Under the pieces are notes generated by a model that saw nothing but the letters and a program-made list of their open reading frames with translations, was not told the DNA's origin and did no database searches. 64,000 nucleotides of DNA from Moraxella sp. FZFQ2102. GTDB lineage: Bacteria; Pseudomonadota; Gammaproteobacteria; Pseudomonadales; Moraxellaceae. Shown in pieces: positions 23,243 to 32,442 of the stretch. The position numbers and the translations under genes were made by a program. The stretch is taken from NCBI RefSeq assembly GCF_024137865.1, contig NZ_CP099960.1, positions 620,001-684,000 on the forward strand. The letters are read 5' to 3'. Within the stretch, counting starts at the first letter, position 1. Every line of letters starts with the position of its first letter.

Positions 23243-23329
23243 GCACTGTGTTTGGACGCCTTGGAGCTTCGGTTCTTGGGCGTTTTTTATGTTTTACCGA
23301 TGGTTTCCACCATCATTCGGGGTTTAAGT

Positions 23330-23878
23330 ATGCAAGCCACCACTTCACACGACGCACACGATGCGTGCCATTTCCACCAACACGATGTCTATCACGGACA
23401 TCACAACGATCCTGTTAAGCGTATGCAGGATGCCAAAGATTATTGCCTAGAGCGTGGTGTGCGTTTCACCCCTTTGCGCGAAGAAGTATATGCGCTGATT
23501 TTGGCGGCAGATAAGCCGATGGGCGCTTATGACTTGATCAGTGCGCTGCAATTAAGCAGACAAAAAAAAACGCACTTAGCACATGAAAAGCACAAAAATA
23601 TCGCCCCACCGACCGTCTATCGTTCGCTTGAGTTTCTACTGAATGAAGGCTTGATTCACCAGCTAAGCTCAATGAACGCCTATGTGCCTTGCTGCCATCC
23701 GCGCTCAAATCACGCTGCAGCCTTCTTGATTTGTCGCGTGTGCGAAAAAGTCGAAGAATGCAGCAACCTGCCAGTCAATGCGATGATGAATTTTGCCACC
23801 GATGATGCCAAATTCGCCATTGAGCGCAGTGTCATTGAACTAAAAGGTGTCTGCCGTGACTGCCAAGGCAAGCATTAA
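23330..23878 (+). CDS. zur: zinc uptake regulator Zur (Fur family)
   Basis: Fur-family repressor. The 182-residue protein has a winged-helix domain (RGVRFTPLREEVYALIL, APPTVYRSLEFLLNEGLI) and a dimer domain with two CxxC pairs (CRVCEKVEEC and CRDCQGKH) that form the structural zinc site. The N-terminus before residue 30 is rich in His (eight residues), which is unusual. The ATG at 23330 follows a GGGG sequence; an earlier start at 23252 is unlikely. It overlaps znuC and heads the zur-znuC-znuB operon, so it probably regulates itself and znuA. Confidence 0.9.
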   Translation: MQATTSHDAHDACHFHQHDVYHGHHNDPVKRMQDAKDYCLERGVRFTPLREEVYALILAADKPMGAYDLISALQLSRQKKTHLAHEKHKNIAPPTVYRSLEFLLNEGLIHQLSSMNAYVPCCHPRSNHAAAFLICRVCEKVEECSNLPVNAMMNFATDDAKFAIERSVIELKGVCRDCQGKH

Positions 23879-24656
23879 GCCCATCCTTGATCTACAAAAT
23901 ATCAGCTACCAAGCGGCTGACGGGGTGATGCTCGTCAGCCATATTTCGCTTGCCATTGAATCAGGTGAGATGATCAGCCTGATCGGCCCAAATGGTGCGG
24001 GCAAATCGACTTTGGTGAAGCTTATCTTGGGTCTGTTAAAGCCCACGCATGGCACATTGATCAAAAACACCAAGCAAATCAGCTATGTGCCACAGCGATT
24101 TAGCGTGCCTAGCATTCTGCCACTGCGTGCCATTGACCTACTTGCCCAAGCGGATGGCAAACGCCTAAACGCCGACCAAAAAGCCTATCTGTACGATCAG
24201 CTATCCATCACGCCACTGCTGAATAAACAAATGCATCATCTGTCAGGCGGTGAGACGCAGCGTGTACTGCTTGCGCGTGCTTTATTGGATAAGCCTGATT
24301 TGCTTATTCTAGATGAACCGATGCAAGGTCTGGATCCTGAAAGTGAAGCGTGGCTGTATCAGTTCTTAGATGAGTTGCCTGAGTTTCTGCGCTGTGCGAT
24401 GCTTGTGGTATCGCATGATCTACATTGGGTGATGAAAGGCTCGCGCCGTGTCATCTGCCTGAATAAACACATCTGCTGTCAGGGCGTGCCAAGCCAAATC
24501 GCGCTGTCGCCTGAGTTTACGCAGCTGTTCGGTTATCAAGCGCCGTATATCCATGAGCATAGCCATTGTGAGCATCATTTGGATCATTATGACCACAGCC
24601 ACAATCATAGCCATGACCACGCTGCGCACACGCACCATTCTGATTCTGTGAAGTGA
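23856..24656 (+). CDS. znuC: zinc ABC transporter ATP-binding protein ZnuC with His-rich tail
   Basis: ATPase of the zinc importer. Walker A is GPNGAGKST, the signature is LSGGETQRVLLARALL and Walker B is LLILDEPMQGLDP. The last 35 residues hold 14 histidines with Asp, Glu and Cys, a likely metal-binding tail on the cytoplasmic side. Start: GTG at 23856 has GGTG 6 nt upstream; GTG at 23847 would add three residues. The reading frame overlaps the end of zur by 23 bp, so the genes are translationally close. Confidence 0.93.
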   Translation: MTAKASIKPILDLQNISYQAADGVMLVSHISLAIESGEMISLIGPNGAGKSTLVKLILGLLKPTHGTLIKNTKQISYVPQRFSVPSILPLRAIDLLAQADGKRLNADQKAYLYDQLSITPLLNKQMHHLSGGETQRVLLARALLDKPDLLILDEPMQGLDPESEAWLYQFLDELPEFLRCAMLVVSHDLHWVMKGSRRVICLNKHICCQGVPSQIALSPEFTQLFGYQAPYIHEHSHCEHHLDHYDHSHNHSHDHAAHTHHSDSVK

Positions 24657-24662
24657 TCTGTT

Positions 24663-25460
24663 ATGACTGATTGGCTTTCGATACTCGCCCCCGCTTGGAT
24701 TGCAGGCTCATTGCTTGCGCTACTGTCTGCACCATTGGGCTGCTTGGTGCTGTGGCGGCGCGTGGCGTTTTTTTCTGATACACTGGCGCATGGTGCGCTA
24801 CTTGGCGTGGCATTGGCAGCGTGGCTATCCCTGCCTTATGATCTGGGCATCGGTATCGTCAGTGCGGTCGTGGTGCTGGTGATGACCGTGCTGAAAGATT
24901 CGCGCCTGCCTAATGATGCCACCCTTGCAGTACTGGCATCGACTTTGCTTTGCTTAGGTTTATTGACGCTTACACAGCTGACGCAGCAGCAAGCCAATGT
25001 CTTGGGATTTTTATTCGGCAATCTATTAGATGTCGATTGGGCGGACTTGCCGCGTCTTGCGATTTTGATCGTCATTGGACTTATCATCATGGCAGTGATT
25101 TGGCAAGCACAAGTCAAGCTCGCCACTTCTGAAGCACTGGCGCAAATCCAAGGCATCAATCCCACTCGGCAGCACATCTTTTTTATGGCGCTCCTGGCAG
25201 GCTTTTGTGCTGTGGCATTACAAGCGGTTGGCAGTCTGCTGATCAGTGGTCTACTTGTACTGCCTGCCTTGATCGCGCGACTATTCGCGCCATCGCCAAA
25301 GATGATGGTGATACTGGCGATGATCTTTGCACAAATTGCCGTCACTGCAGGCATCTGGGGCAGCGTCTGGCTGGATATCCAAACAGGGCTTGCGATTGTG
25401 CTAATGCTTGCCGTGGGGTTTTTTAGCACTTTTGGCGTGAAAAAATTACTTGGCAAATAA
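24663..25460 (+). CDS. znuB: zinc ABC transporter permease ZnuB
   Basis: Integral membrane part of the zinc importer (ABC-3 family). The 265-residue protein has about eight hydrophobic segments; family features are APLGCLVLWRRVAFFSDTLAHGALLG near the N-terminus and QAVGSLLISGLLVLPALIAR in the second half. It begins 6 bp after znuC. Confidence 0.94.
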   Translation: MTDWLSILAPAWIAGSLLALLSAPLGCLVLWRRVAFFSDTLAHGALLGVALAAWLSLPYDLGIGIVSAVVVLVMTVLKDSRLPNDATLAVLASTLLCLGLLTLTQLTQQQANVLGFLFGNLLDVDWADLPRLAILIVIGLIIMAVIWQAQVKLATSEALAQIQGINPTRQHIFFMALLAGFCAVALQAVGSLLISGLLVLPALIARLFAPSPKMMVILAMIFAQIAVTAGIWGSVWLDIQTGLAIVLMLAVGFFSTFGVKKLLGK

Positions 25461-25525
25461 GCTTACTATTTAAAAAATCACCAAAAATTTATCAAGAAAA
25501 TTCACTGAGCTTGACTGACAAACCC

Positions 25526-26371
25526 ATGACCTATCCCATCACCGCTTTAAGCAGCCGAACTGATACGCTGAACATTTGCCAGATTTCCGATTTGCATTTG
25601 ACAGGCAAAATCGGACACGCGCCTAGCTATCAGCAATTTTTGACTGTTTTAAAGCTTGCCACTTACCATCATCCCGCGCCTGATTTGCTCTTATTGACGG
25701 GTGATTTGGTCAATGATGGCAATCGCGATGCTTATGATTGGCTGTTTGATACGCTTGACCGCACAGACATTCCCTATCTTGCCATCGCGGGCAATCACGA
25801 TGTCACTCATGAAATTGGTACAAGCCTGCCTTACCCACAGCGACTGCACATTCCCATTAATCCTGATGCGCGCCTGCTTGATCGCCATGCTGTGATGCTA
25901 AATTTTGCCGATACAGCATGGCAATTATTATTAATAAACAGCGCGGTCAATGGCGAAACTCATGGCGCACTGCCAAAGCCTACCCTTGACTGGCTAGATC
26001 AACAGCTTACCCAAAACCCCGCTCCTGCCATCATCGCCATGCACCATCACCCGCTGCCAGTGCGCTCGGCTTGGATTGATGCTTATGTGCTTGATAATCA
26101 AGATGATTTTTGGCAAATTATTAAAAAACACCCCCATGCCCACACCGTGCTGTGCGGTCATGTCCATCAAGTCCACACCATACACCCCCTAGCTGATCAC
26201 CCTGTTCAGCTGCTCACCTGCCTATCGACCGACCGCCAATTTGCACCATTTTGTGATGAATTTCGTCTTGATGACGCGCCTGCTGGCTGTCGCATGATAC
26301 ATATTAGCAACAATCACACCCTATCAAGTTACATTATTTTTATGCAAAATACGCCACCATTCGCAGAGTAG
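25526..26371 (+). CDS. cpdA: CpdA-like class III cyclic-AMP phosphodiesterase
   Basis: Metallophosphoesterase of the CpdA/YfcE type. Metal ligands are visible in QISDLHLTG, LTGDLVNDG, GNHD, AMHHHPLP and CGHVHQ, in the expected order. Family members hydrolyse 3',5'-cAMP, but the substrate cannot be proved by sequence. The ATG at 25526 is preferred to a TTG at 25511. 281 residues. It lies 65 bp after znuB. Confidence 0.82.
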   Translation: MTYPITALSSRTDTLNICQISDLHLTGKIGHAPSYQQFLTVLKLATYHHPAPDLLLLTGDLVNDGNRDAYDWLFDTLDRTDIPYLAIAGNHDVTHEIGTSLPYPQRLHIPINPDARLLDRHAVMLNFADTAWQLLLINSAVNGETHGALPKPTLDWLDQQLTQNPAPAIIAMHHHPLPVRSAWIDAYVLDNQDDFWQIIKKHPHAHTVLCGHVHQVHTIHPLADHPVQLLTCLSTDRQFAPFCDEFRLDDAPAGCRMIHISNNHTLSSYIIFMQNTPPFAE

Positions 26372-26607
26372 TGCGCAGTATGGTAGCCCAAAGTTATGCC
26401 CAAAGCTTGTGGCAAGCCGCTGTTTACTCTTGAATTTTATTAATCAAACACCATTAATTGTCAAAAATTTTCTGATAATTGGTAAATTTTCAGAAATTAG
26501 ATTGGATATTTTAATTATTTTTTGCTAAAGTGATGGCGGTTTTTTGCCACCTGCGGCAATCATTGGCGAGATTTTCGCCTGTTTTTACCCATAAGGACTA
26601 CAACGGG
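26372..26607. other. gap upstream of dksA
   Basis: 236 bp, AT-rich, without a gene. It contains a 7-bp inverted repeat TTTCTGA/TCAGAAA at about 26468-26497 and presumably the dksA promoter. Confidence 0.4.
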
Positions 26608-27027
26608 ATGACCAACGCAACTACTTTTGCACCATACCAACCTGCCAAAGATGAAGACTATATGTCTGATGCGCAATTGGCACATTTTCGCACAATTTTG
26701 ACCAATTGGCGTGAAGAGTTGGTGACCGAAGCTGAGCGTACCAAGCAACACATTCATGAAGAAACCAGCACCATGCCGGACATCAATGACCGCGCAACCC
26801 AAGAAGAAGAATTTGCCCTAACGCTGCGTGCGCGTGATCGTGAGCGCAAGCTGATCCGCAAAATCGAAAAATCACTGCTGGAAATCGAAACAGGCGACTA
26901 TGGCTACTGCGAAACTTGCGGCACTGAGATCGGTCTGCGCCGCCTAGAAGCGCGCCCAACCGCGACGCAGTGCATTGACTGCAAGACTTTATCAGAAATC
27001 AAAGAAAAACAAAATCACGGTCAATGA
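26608..27027 (+). CDS. dksA: RNA polymerase-binding transcription factor DksA
   Basis: Partner of ppGpp that enters the RNA polymerase secondary channel. The 139-residue protein has a coiled coil with the two tip aspartates D58 and D61 (MPDINDRATQEEE) and a four-cysteine zinc finger (C101, C104, C122, C125). The start at MTNATTF is chosen because it has AAGGA upstream and fits the family length; the frame is open to 26530. gluQ follows 51 bp later, a widely conserved pairing. Confidence 0.96.
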   Translation: MTNATTFAPYQPAKDEDYMSDAQLAHFRTILTNWREELVTEAERTKQHIHEETSTMPDINDRATQEEEFALTLRARDRERKLIRKIEKSLLEIETGDYGYCETCGTEIGLRRLEARPTATQCIDCKTLSEIKEKQNHGQ

Positions 27028-27078
27028 TTTGTTTTGATTGAATAAAAATTCACTTTTATTCAAAATTCACCACATCTG

Positions 27079-27999
27079 ATGAGCATCGTACCTGTTGGGC
27101 GTTTTGCCCCTTCACCGACCCATCATCTGCACTTAGGCTCGCTGACGACTGCCGTGGCGAGCTTTTGTCATATCAAATCTTTGGGCGGCAAGTGGCTTGT
27201 GCGTATCGAAGATGTCGATTTTGAACGCTGCAAGCCTGAATATACCGACAGCATTTTGCGTGATTTGCAGAATTTGGGGCTGTATTGGGATGATGAAGTC
27301 ATTTATCAGTCCAAGCGTGTGGCAATCTATGATGACTATCTGCACGGTGCGCTTGCTCCCTTGTGCTATGCCTGCCACTGCACACGAAAGCAGCTCGATG
27401 ACCATCGCCAAAGCCACCCTGTCGCACACGCACTCAATGCACCCATCGTCTATCCGCGCCTATGCCTGCACAAAAATCTCTCTTGGCAAAATCGCGATAG
27501 TAAAATTCGCCTACAACTGCCCGATGTCGCGACCGCCTTTGTCGATGGCTTACAAGGGGTGATATGGGATAATCCTGCCAAAAGTCTAGGCGATGTCGTC
27601 GTCAAACGCCAAAATCAAATGATCAACTACATCCTAGCCTGCGCCATTGATGATGGATTACAAAACATCAGCCACATCATGCGCGGACTTGACATCATGC
27701 CGATGACGGTCGCGCAGCTTGCCATCATCAAGGCGTGTCGCCTGCCTGTGCCAAGTTATTTTTATCATCTGCCACTATTATTCAATAATCAAGGGCAAAA
27801 GCTATCAAAGCAAAATCTTGCCACGCCGATTGATACGCGCCGCCCTGCACCGCTCTTGGTGCGTGCGCTGGATTTACTTGGTCAAAAAACCACCCCTGAA
27901 ATGGCAAGCGCCACGCCCGATGAGATTCTTACTCACGCCATTGAACATTGGGACAATGCGCCTTTGATGAATAAAGAGCAGCTTGCGATCATCGCATAA
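27079..27999 (+). CDS. gluQ: glutamyl-queuosine tRNA(Asp) synthetase
   Basis: Truncated GluRS paralogue that attaches glutamate to the queuosine of tRNA(Asp). It has the class I signature APSPTHHLHLGSL, zinc-binding residues in CYACHCTRKQL and a KLSKQN version of KMSKS. The lack of an anticodon-binding domain (306 residues) distinguishes it from GltX. Adjacent to dksA as in many proteobacteria. Confidence 0.95.
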   Translation: MSIVPVGRFAPSPTHHLHLGSLTTAVASFCHIKSLGGKWLVRIEDVDFERCKPEYTDSILRDLQNLGLYWDDEVIYQSKRVAIYDDYLHGALAPLCYACHCTRKQLDDHRQSHPVAHALNAPIVYPRLCLHKNLSWQNRDSKIRLQLPDVATAFVDGLQGVIWDNPAKSLGDVVVKRQNQMINYILACAIDDGLQNISHIMRGLDIMPMTVAQLAIIKACRLPVPSYFYHLPLLFNNQGQKLSKQNLATPIDTRRPAPLLVRALDLLGQKTTPEMASATPDEILTHAIEHWDNAPLMNKEQLAIIA

Positions 28000-28059
28000 A
28001 CTACCTTTATGGATTGCCCTAGCTCAGCTGATATTCAGCCAATCAGCCTAAGCGATTTT

Positions 28060-28164
28060 TATAGTCGTTTAAAAGCAAAATGAGACTAGGCAGCGAGCCG
28101 CAGATAGTATATAGAGTACAGCAAGACGAGCGGGCGCAGTATCATTTTAAATTTATAGACTATG
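28060..28164. repeat. 105-bp palindromic element, family A copy 1
   Basis: Starts TATAGTC (28060-28066) and ends GACTATG (28158-28164). The outer 28 bp of each end are imperfect inverted repeats, and the centre holds further GC-rich inverted pieces. It is about 70% or more identical along its length to the element at 50008-50113, judged by eye. It lies 122 bp before dapF. MITE-like or REP-like; it contains no gene. Confidence 0.8.
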
Positions 28165-28286
28165 TCTTTAAAAATTTCAATCACCCACGCCCTTTCTTCA
28201 CGCATTTTAATCCTTATAACTGTAGCAAAGCACCAAAGTTTCATGATAAGATACCAAGGTAATAACTAAAAATTAAGGATAGGACA

Positions 28287-29186
28287 ATGTTAATCGAATT
28301 TACCAAAATGCACGGATTGGGCAATGATTTTATGGTCATTGACCTAGTAACACAACGCATGACACTTACACCAGAGCTTGTGCGACTGCTTGCTGATCGT
28401 CGCATCGGCGTGGGTTTTGACCAGTTATTGATCGTCGAGCCGCCATCGCGTCCTGATGTGGATTTTAAGTACCGAATTTTTAATGCCGATGGCTCAGAAG
28501 TCTCACAATGTGGCAATGGCGCGCGCTGCTTTGCATCCTTTGTGCAAGCGCGCAAATTATCATTCAAACAGCGCCTGCGCGTCGAGACTGCAAGCGGCAT
28601 CATCGTACTGACCACCGACCGCTATGGCTGGGTGCAAGTGGATATGGGTAAGCCAAAATTTGAACCTGATCAAATCCCATTCGCCCCAAAAGCCATCACC
28701 AAAATCGGCAACGCCTATCGCCTAGATGTCGATGGTGAGCCTGTGCAGCTGTATGTGGCAAATATGGGCAATCCGCACGCGGTGATCAAGGTCGATGATG
28801 TGCTGAGTGCTGATGTCGAGCGTTTGGGTAAATTGATCGAATCGCATGAAGCCTTCCCTGAGAAAGTCAATGTCGGCTTTGTACAAGTAGTAAACCAACG
28901 CCACATCCGTCTGCGTGTCTATGAGCGCGGTGTCGGCGAAACCCAAGCCTGCGGTACGGGTGCGTGTGCAGCGGTCGCGACAGGTATCCGCGAAGGTTGG
29001 TTGGATGAAGGCGTGGACATTCGCGCACAGCTGTATGGTGGCAGCCTTGCGATCCGTTGGCAAGATGGCTACTCGCTGATGATGACAGGTCCGACAGCCT
29101 TCGTCTATGAAGGGGTCTTTAGCCCAGATGGTCTGGCGGCATCGGCAGGTATCAAGCTGGGTGCTGACAACAGCGAGACTCTCTAA
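28287..29186 (+). CDS. dapF: diaminopimelate epimerase
   Basis: Converts LL- to meso-diaminopimelate for lysine and peptidoglycan. The two catalytic cysteines are C75 (SQCGNGARC) and the one in GETQACGTGACA near residue 222. The N-terminus FTKMHGLGNDFMVID is canonical. 299 residues; RBS AAGGA lies just upstream. xerC follows after 6 bp. Confidence 0.97.
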   Translation: MLIEFTKMHGLGNDFMVIDLVTQRMTLTPELVRLLADRRIGVGFDQLLIVEPPSRPDVDFKYRIFNADGSEVSQCGNGARCFASFVQARKLSFKQRLRVETASGIIVLTTDRYGWVQVDMGKPKFEPDQIPFAPKAITKIGNAYRLDVDGEPVQLYVANMGNPHAVIKVDDVLSADVERLGKLIESHEAFPEKVNVGFVQVVNQRHIRLRVYERGVGETQACGTGACAAVATGIREGWLDEGVDIRAQLYGGSLAIRWQDGYSLMMTGPTAFVYEGVFSPDGLAASAGIKLGADNSETL

Positions 29187-29192
29187 TCCATC

Positions 29193-30251
29193 ATGCGACT
29201 GTCCGCTGCATTGACACGCGCCCTGCCTACCGCAGATGGCACTGCTGATAGCGATGGCAAAGCGACTGATAAATCCAGCACACACGCCATCGCGCCACAT
29301 GATGACCTTGCCCATCTGCCGATATGGGCGCATCTGAATGCCTATTTGGACAGTTTGGCTTATCATAATTATTCTGATCGCACCATCGCCACTTATCAGC
29401 TGGCATTGGTGCAGTTTTTGCAGTTTTTGACCCAATCACACAAGCCCATCGATCCACTGACCTGCACGCGGCAGATGCTGACGCAGTTTTTTGGTACGCG
29501 CCTGGAAGAAGACACTATCAGCACCGTCAGCGCCAAGCTTGCCCTATCTGCCATTCGCAGCTTTTATCAATATCTGATTACTCAAAATCTCACCACGCAC
29601 AATCCCACCACAGGCTTTCGGCTAAAGCCCGCCCCGCGAAAGCTCCCCCGTGTCGCCGATGAAGAGCTGATGCGCCGCTTGCTTGAGCAGCCGATGCCTG
29701 ATGATGCCGCCAAAGCACGGCTGTGGGTGCGCGACAAGGCGATGTTTGAACTGATGTACAGCTCTGGACTGCGCGTCTCGGAGTTGGTCAGTCTTGATGT
29801 CGATGATATTGATCTGGATCATGGCGTGGTGCGCGTACTGGGTAAGGGCAAAAAAATGCGCCAAGCCCCTGTTGGCAGCCTTGCCATTCGTGCCATTCGC
29901 GACTATCTGCCGCACCGCGATCTGTGGCAAGAGCAGAACTCTAGCGCGCTATTTATCAGCGAACGCCACGGCACACGGTTGTCAGTGCGTGCAGTGCAGC
30001 TCAGGCTCAAAGCATGTGCCGCTAGCGCAGGCATTGATCTAAATCTACACCCTCATCTACTGCGCCACTGCTTTGCATCGCATATGCTCTCAGCCAGTGG
30101 CGATCTGCGCGCGGTACAAGAAATGCTCGGACACAGCAACATCGCTACCACGCAGATTTATACCCAAGTGGATTTTGGCACTTTAAGCCGCATTTATGAC
30201 AACAGCCATCCGCGCGCAAGCATGGTGAAAACCGTGAAAAAACCGCAATGA
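29193..30251 (+). CDS. xerC: tyrosine recombinase XerC
   Basis: Site-specific recombinase that with XerD resolves chromosome dimers at dif. An N-terminal SAM-like domain begins near residue 45 (WAHLNAYLDSLAYHNYSDRT); the catalytic residues lie in YSSGLRVSELV, LLRHCFASHML, GHSNIATTQIYTQ. The 352-residue protein carries an extra 40-residue low-complexity N-terminus relative to E. coli XerC. The place next to dapF supports XerC over XerD. Confidence 0.93.
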   Translation: MRLSAALTRALPTADGTADSDGKATDKSSTHAIAPHDDLAHLPIWAHLNAYLDSLAYHNYSDRTIATYQLALVQFLQFLTQSHKPIDPLTCTRQMLTQFFGTRLEEDTISTVSAKLALSAIRSFYQYLITQNLTTHNPTTGFRLKPAPRKLPRVADEELMRRLLEQPMPDDAAKARLWVRDKAMFELMYSSGLRVSELVSLDVDDIDLDHGVVRVLGKGKKMRQAPVGSLAIRAIRDYLPHRDLWQEQNSSALFISERHGTRLSVRAVQLRLKACAASAGIDLNLHPHLLRHCFASHMLSASGDLRAVQEMLGHSNIATTQIYTQVDFGTLSRIYDNSHPRASMVKTVKKPQ

Positions 30252-30270
30252 CACTGGCTTTGATGGTATT

Positions 30271-30300
30271 TTGACAAGATTTGCCTAAATTTTATACAAT
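30271..30300 (+). promoter_or_regulatory. near-consensus sigma-70 promoter after xerC
   Basis: TTGACA (30271-30276) and TACAAT (30295-30300) are 18 bp apart. It faces mqo but a terminator-like hairpin lies in between, so it may make a short RNA. Confidence 0.55.
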
Positions 30301-30378
30301 CCACTTGATAAATTGTTAAATATTGTGAGATTTGCTGATTTTTTGGGCTAAATTCTTTATAATAAATCTTATTATCGG

Positions 30379-30412
30379 ATGCACTTTGCCTTGAGCGGGT
30401 GCATATTTTTTT
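30379..30412 (+). terminator. terminator-like hairpin after xerC
   Basis: ATGCAC pairs with GTGCAT over a 14-nt loop, followed by A and seven T. It could end xerC transcription or a short RNA from the promoter at 30271. Confidence 0.6.
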
Positions 30413-30468
30413 GACATTATCTGATTATTTATAATTATTGAATATATTTTTCTATATTTTGAATAATT

Positions 30469-30574
30469 TATAGTCAAACAAATTTGGAATAAGGCCAGGA
30501 AAACAAGCAAAGTCTCACAAGATGGCACTACGAGCGAGTTTGACAGAGTATTATTTCAAAGTTAGCAGACTATA
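30469..30574. repeat. 106-bp palindromic element, family B, in the mqo leader
   Basis: Starts TATAGTC (30469-30475) and ends GACTATA (30568-30574). The outer 24 bp of the two ends match at about 17 positions in inverted orientation. Its length and termini equal those of the family A elements at 28060 and 50008, but its middle differs except for an AGTATTATTTCAAA-like right part. It ends 44 bp before the mqo start codon. Confidence 0.75.
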
Positions 30575-30618
30575 ACTTTATAATAATTTGATAATAAACT
30601 TAAGCTATAGTTGTTTTT

Positions 30619-32301
30619 ATGAAAAAAATTTTGCGTCTTATCGCGGTGCTGATTGTTTTGGCCCTGATTGCAGCACTGATTTTCTTATTCCGCAATGTCG
30701 CGACCAAGCCTGTACAGACTGACAGCAACGAGCCTGTCGTCGATGCAGTGCTGATCGGTGGCGGCATCATGAGCGCGACACTGGGTACTTATTTGAGCGA
30801 GCTTGAGCCTGATTGGCAGATTCACATGTATGAGCGACTTGATCAGGTCGGACAAGAAAGCTCGAACGGCTTTCACAATGCTGGCACAGGTCACTCAGGC
30901 TTTATGGAGATGAACTACACCGCCGAAGCAAAAGATGGTAGCATCGACATTGAGCGCGCGGAGAAAATCGCCAGTCAGTTTGAAGTCTCAAAGCAGTTTT
31001 GGTCTTATCAAGTCAAACAAGGTCGCCTAGGTACACCATCAAGCTTCATCAATCCTGTGCCACACATCGGCTTTGTGTGGGGTGATCAGGTTGATTTTCT
31101 AAAGCGTCGCCATCAAGCGATGATCCAATCGCCATTGTTTAGCGACATGGTCTATACCGAAGATAAGGCTGAGATCGCCAATTGGGCGCCGCTTGTCATG
31201 CAAGGTCGTGATGCTGCGCAAAAAGTTGCCGCCACACGCATGGATATCGGTACCGATGTCAATTATGGCGCGATCACCACGCAGCTTGTGGATGGTCTGA
31301 ACAAGCACCCAAACTTCAAGCTGTCAGTCAATAGCGAAGTGACGGGCATCAGCCGTAATGATGACAAGACTTGGACTGTGAGTGTGAAAAACCTACAAAC
31401 AGGCGAAACCACGCACACCAAGACGCGCTTTGTATTCGTCGGTGCAGGTGGTGCAGCGATTAAGCTGTTGCAGTACACCGATCTGCCTGAGAGTAAATAT
31501 TATGCAGGCTTCCCTGTCGGCGGTCTATTCTTGATGACTGATAAGCCTGAAATCGTCAAGGCGCATAATGCCAAAGTCTATGGCAAAGCTGAACTTGGCT
31601 CACCACCGATGTCAGTACCGCACATTGATACGCGCTATATCGATGGCAAACAATATGTGCTATTTGGCCCATTTGCGACTTATTCTAATAAGTTCTTGAA
31701 AAATGGCTCGCAGCTTGATTTGATCAATTCGGCCACCAAAGACAACGCGCTACCAATGGCGAAAATCGGTCTTGAAAATACCGATCTGGTAAAATATCTG
31801 ATCAGCCAAGTGATGCTAAGTGATGCCGAGCGTCTAAAAGAGCTACAAAAATACTATCCAGAAGCTAAGCTTGAAGACTGGAAAGCCTTCCAAGGCGGTC
31901 AGCGCGTGCAAATCATCAAGCAGCTACCAGGTGAGCCTGCCAAATTGCAGTTCGGTACCGAGATTTTTGCTTCACAAGATGGTTCTGTGACCGCACTACT
32001 GGGTGCATCACCGGGTGCATCAACTTCACCACACATCCTGCTAAACCTACTTGAAAAAGCCTTCCCTGAGCAAGTGGCGGGCAAATGGCAAGGCAAACTG
32101 CAAGAAATCATCCCATCTTATGGCAAGGATCTGTCAAAAGACCCTGCGCTACTGGATAAAGTGCGTGCCGAGACCAGCAAAACACTGGGTCTGGTCTATA
32201 CCCCAAAAGGCGTGCAAGCACTGCCAGCACCGACTGATGCAGCTGCGGTAAAAGCCCTGAATGAAACTTCACAAGAAGTCATCATTCCTGCTGCGAAATA
32301 A
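30619..32301 (+). CDS. mqo: malate:quinone oxidoreductase
   Basis: FAD enzyme that oxidises malate to oxaloacetate and feeds electrons to quinones. The FAD-binding motif is [16 protein letters not shown] (about 50-65), followed by the family segment [21 protein letters not shown] in two pieces. Unlike the E. coli enzyme it starts with a hydrophobic segment (about residues 5-27) that probably anchors it to the inner membrane. 560 residues. Ends at a clear terminator. Confidence 0.95.
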   Translation: MKKILRLIAVLIVLALIAALIFLFRNVATKPVQTDSNEPVVDAVLIGGGIMSATLGTYLSELEPDWQIHMYERLDQVGQESSNGFHNAGTGHSGFMEMNYTAEAKDGSIDIERAEKIASQFEVSKQFWSYQVKQGRLGTPSSFINPVPHIGFVWGDQVDFLKRRHQAMIQSPLFSDMVYTEDKAEIANWAPLVMQGRDAAQKVAATRMDIGTDVNYGAITTQLVDGLNKHPNFKLSVNSEVTGISRNDDKTWTVSVKNLQTGETTHTKTRFVFVGAGGAAIKLLQYTDLPESKYYAGFPVGGLFLMTDKPEIVKAHNAKVYGKAELGSPPMSVPHIDTRYIDGKQYVLFGPFATYSNKFLKNGSQLDLINSATKDNALPMAKIGLENTDLVKYLISQVMLSDAERLKELQKYYPEAKLEDWKAFQGGQRVQIIKQLPGEPAKLQFGTEIFASQDGSVTALLGASPGASTSPHILLNLLEKAFPEQVAGKWQGKLQEIIPSYGKDLSKDPALLDKVRAETSKTLGLVYTPKGVQALPAPTDAAAVKALNETSQEVIIPAAK

Positions 32302-32315
32302 TCGCTAAGCACAAT

Positions 32316-32350
32316 AAAAAACCAAGCATCAGATAATGCTTGGTTTTTTT
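32316..32350 (+). terminator. terminator of mqo
   Basis: AAAAAACCAAGCAT pairs with ATGCTTGGTTTTTT, loop of six to eight nt, with a further T-run. Confidence 0.92.
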
Positions 32351-32442
32351 TGTTTGGGTTTGGTTGCTGGCAAACCACGACACAATCTGTCGCACTACCA
32401 TGTTATACTTGATGAACAACCAAACCAAACAGGCAGGCAACC

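Larger units (their letters stand above)
22906..23329. other. 424-bp divergent control region of znuA and zur-znuCB
   Basis: AT-rich, no gene. It contains two Zur-box-like sequences (separate entries). The short upstream in-frame extension of zur from 23252 is not supported. Confidence 0.6.
30252..30618. other. 367-bp gap between xerC and mqo
   Basis: Very AT-rich. In order it holds a promoter-like sequence, a terminator-like hairpin and a 106-bp palindromic element (separate entries). I do not accept the small minus-strand frame of 70 codons in this gap. Confidence 0.6.

Noticed and set aside
28080..28262. Plus-strand frame of 60 codons before dapF
   Set aside because: Lies mostly inside the palindromic element; no start signal.
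30316..30528. Minus-strand frame of 70 codons between xerC and mqo
   Set aside because: Overlaps the terminator-like hairpin and the palindromic element; AT-rich chance frame.
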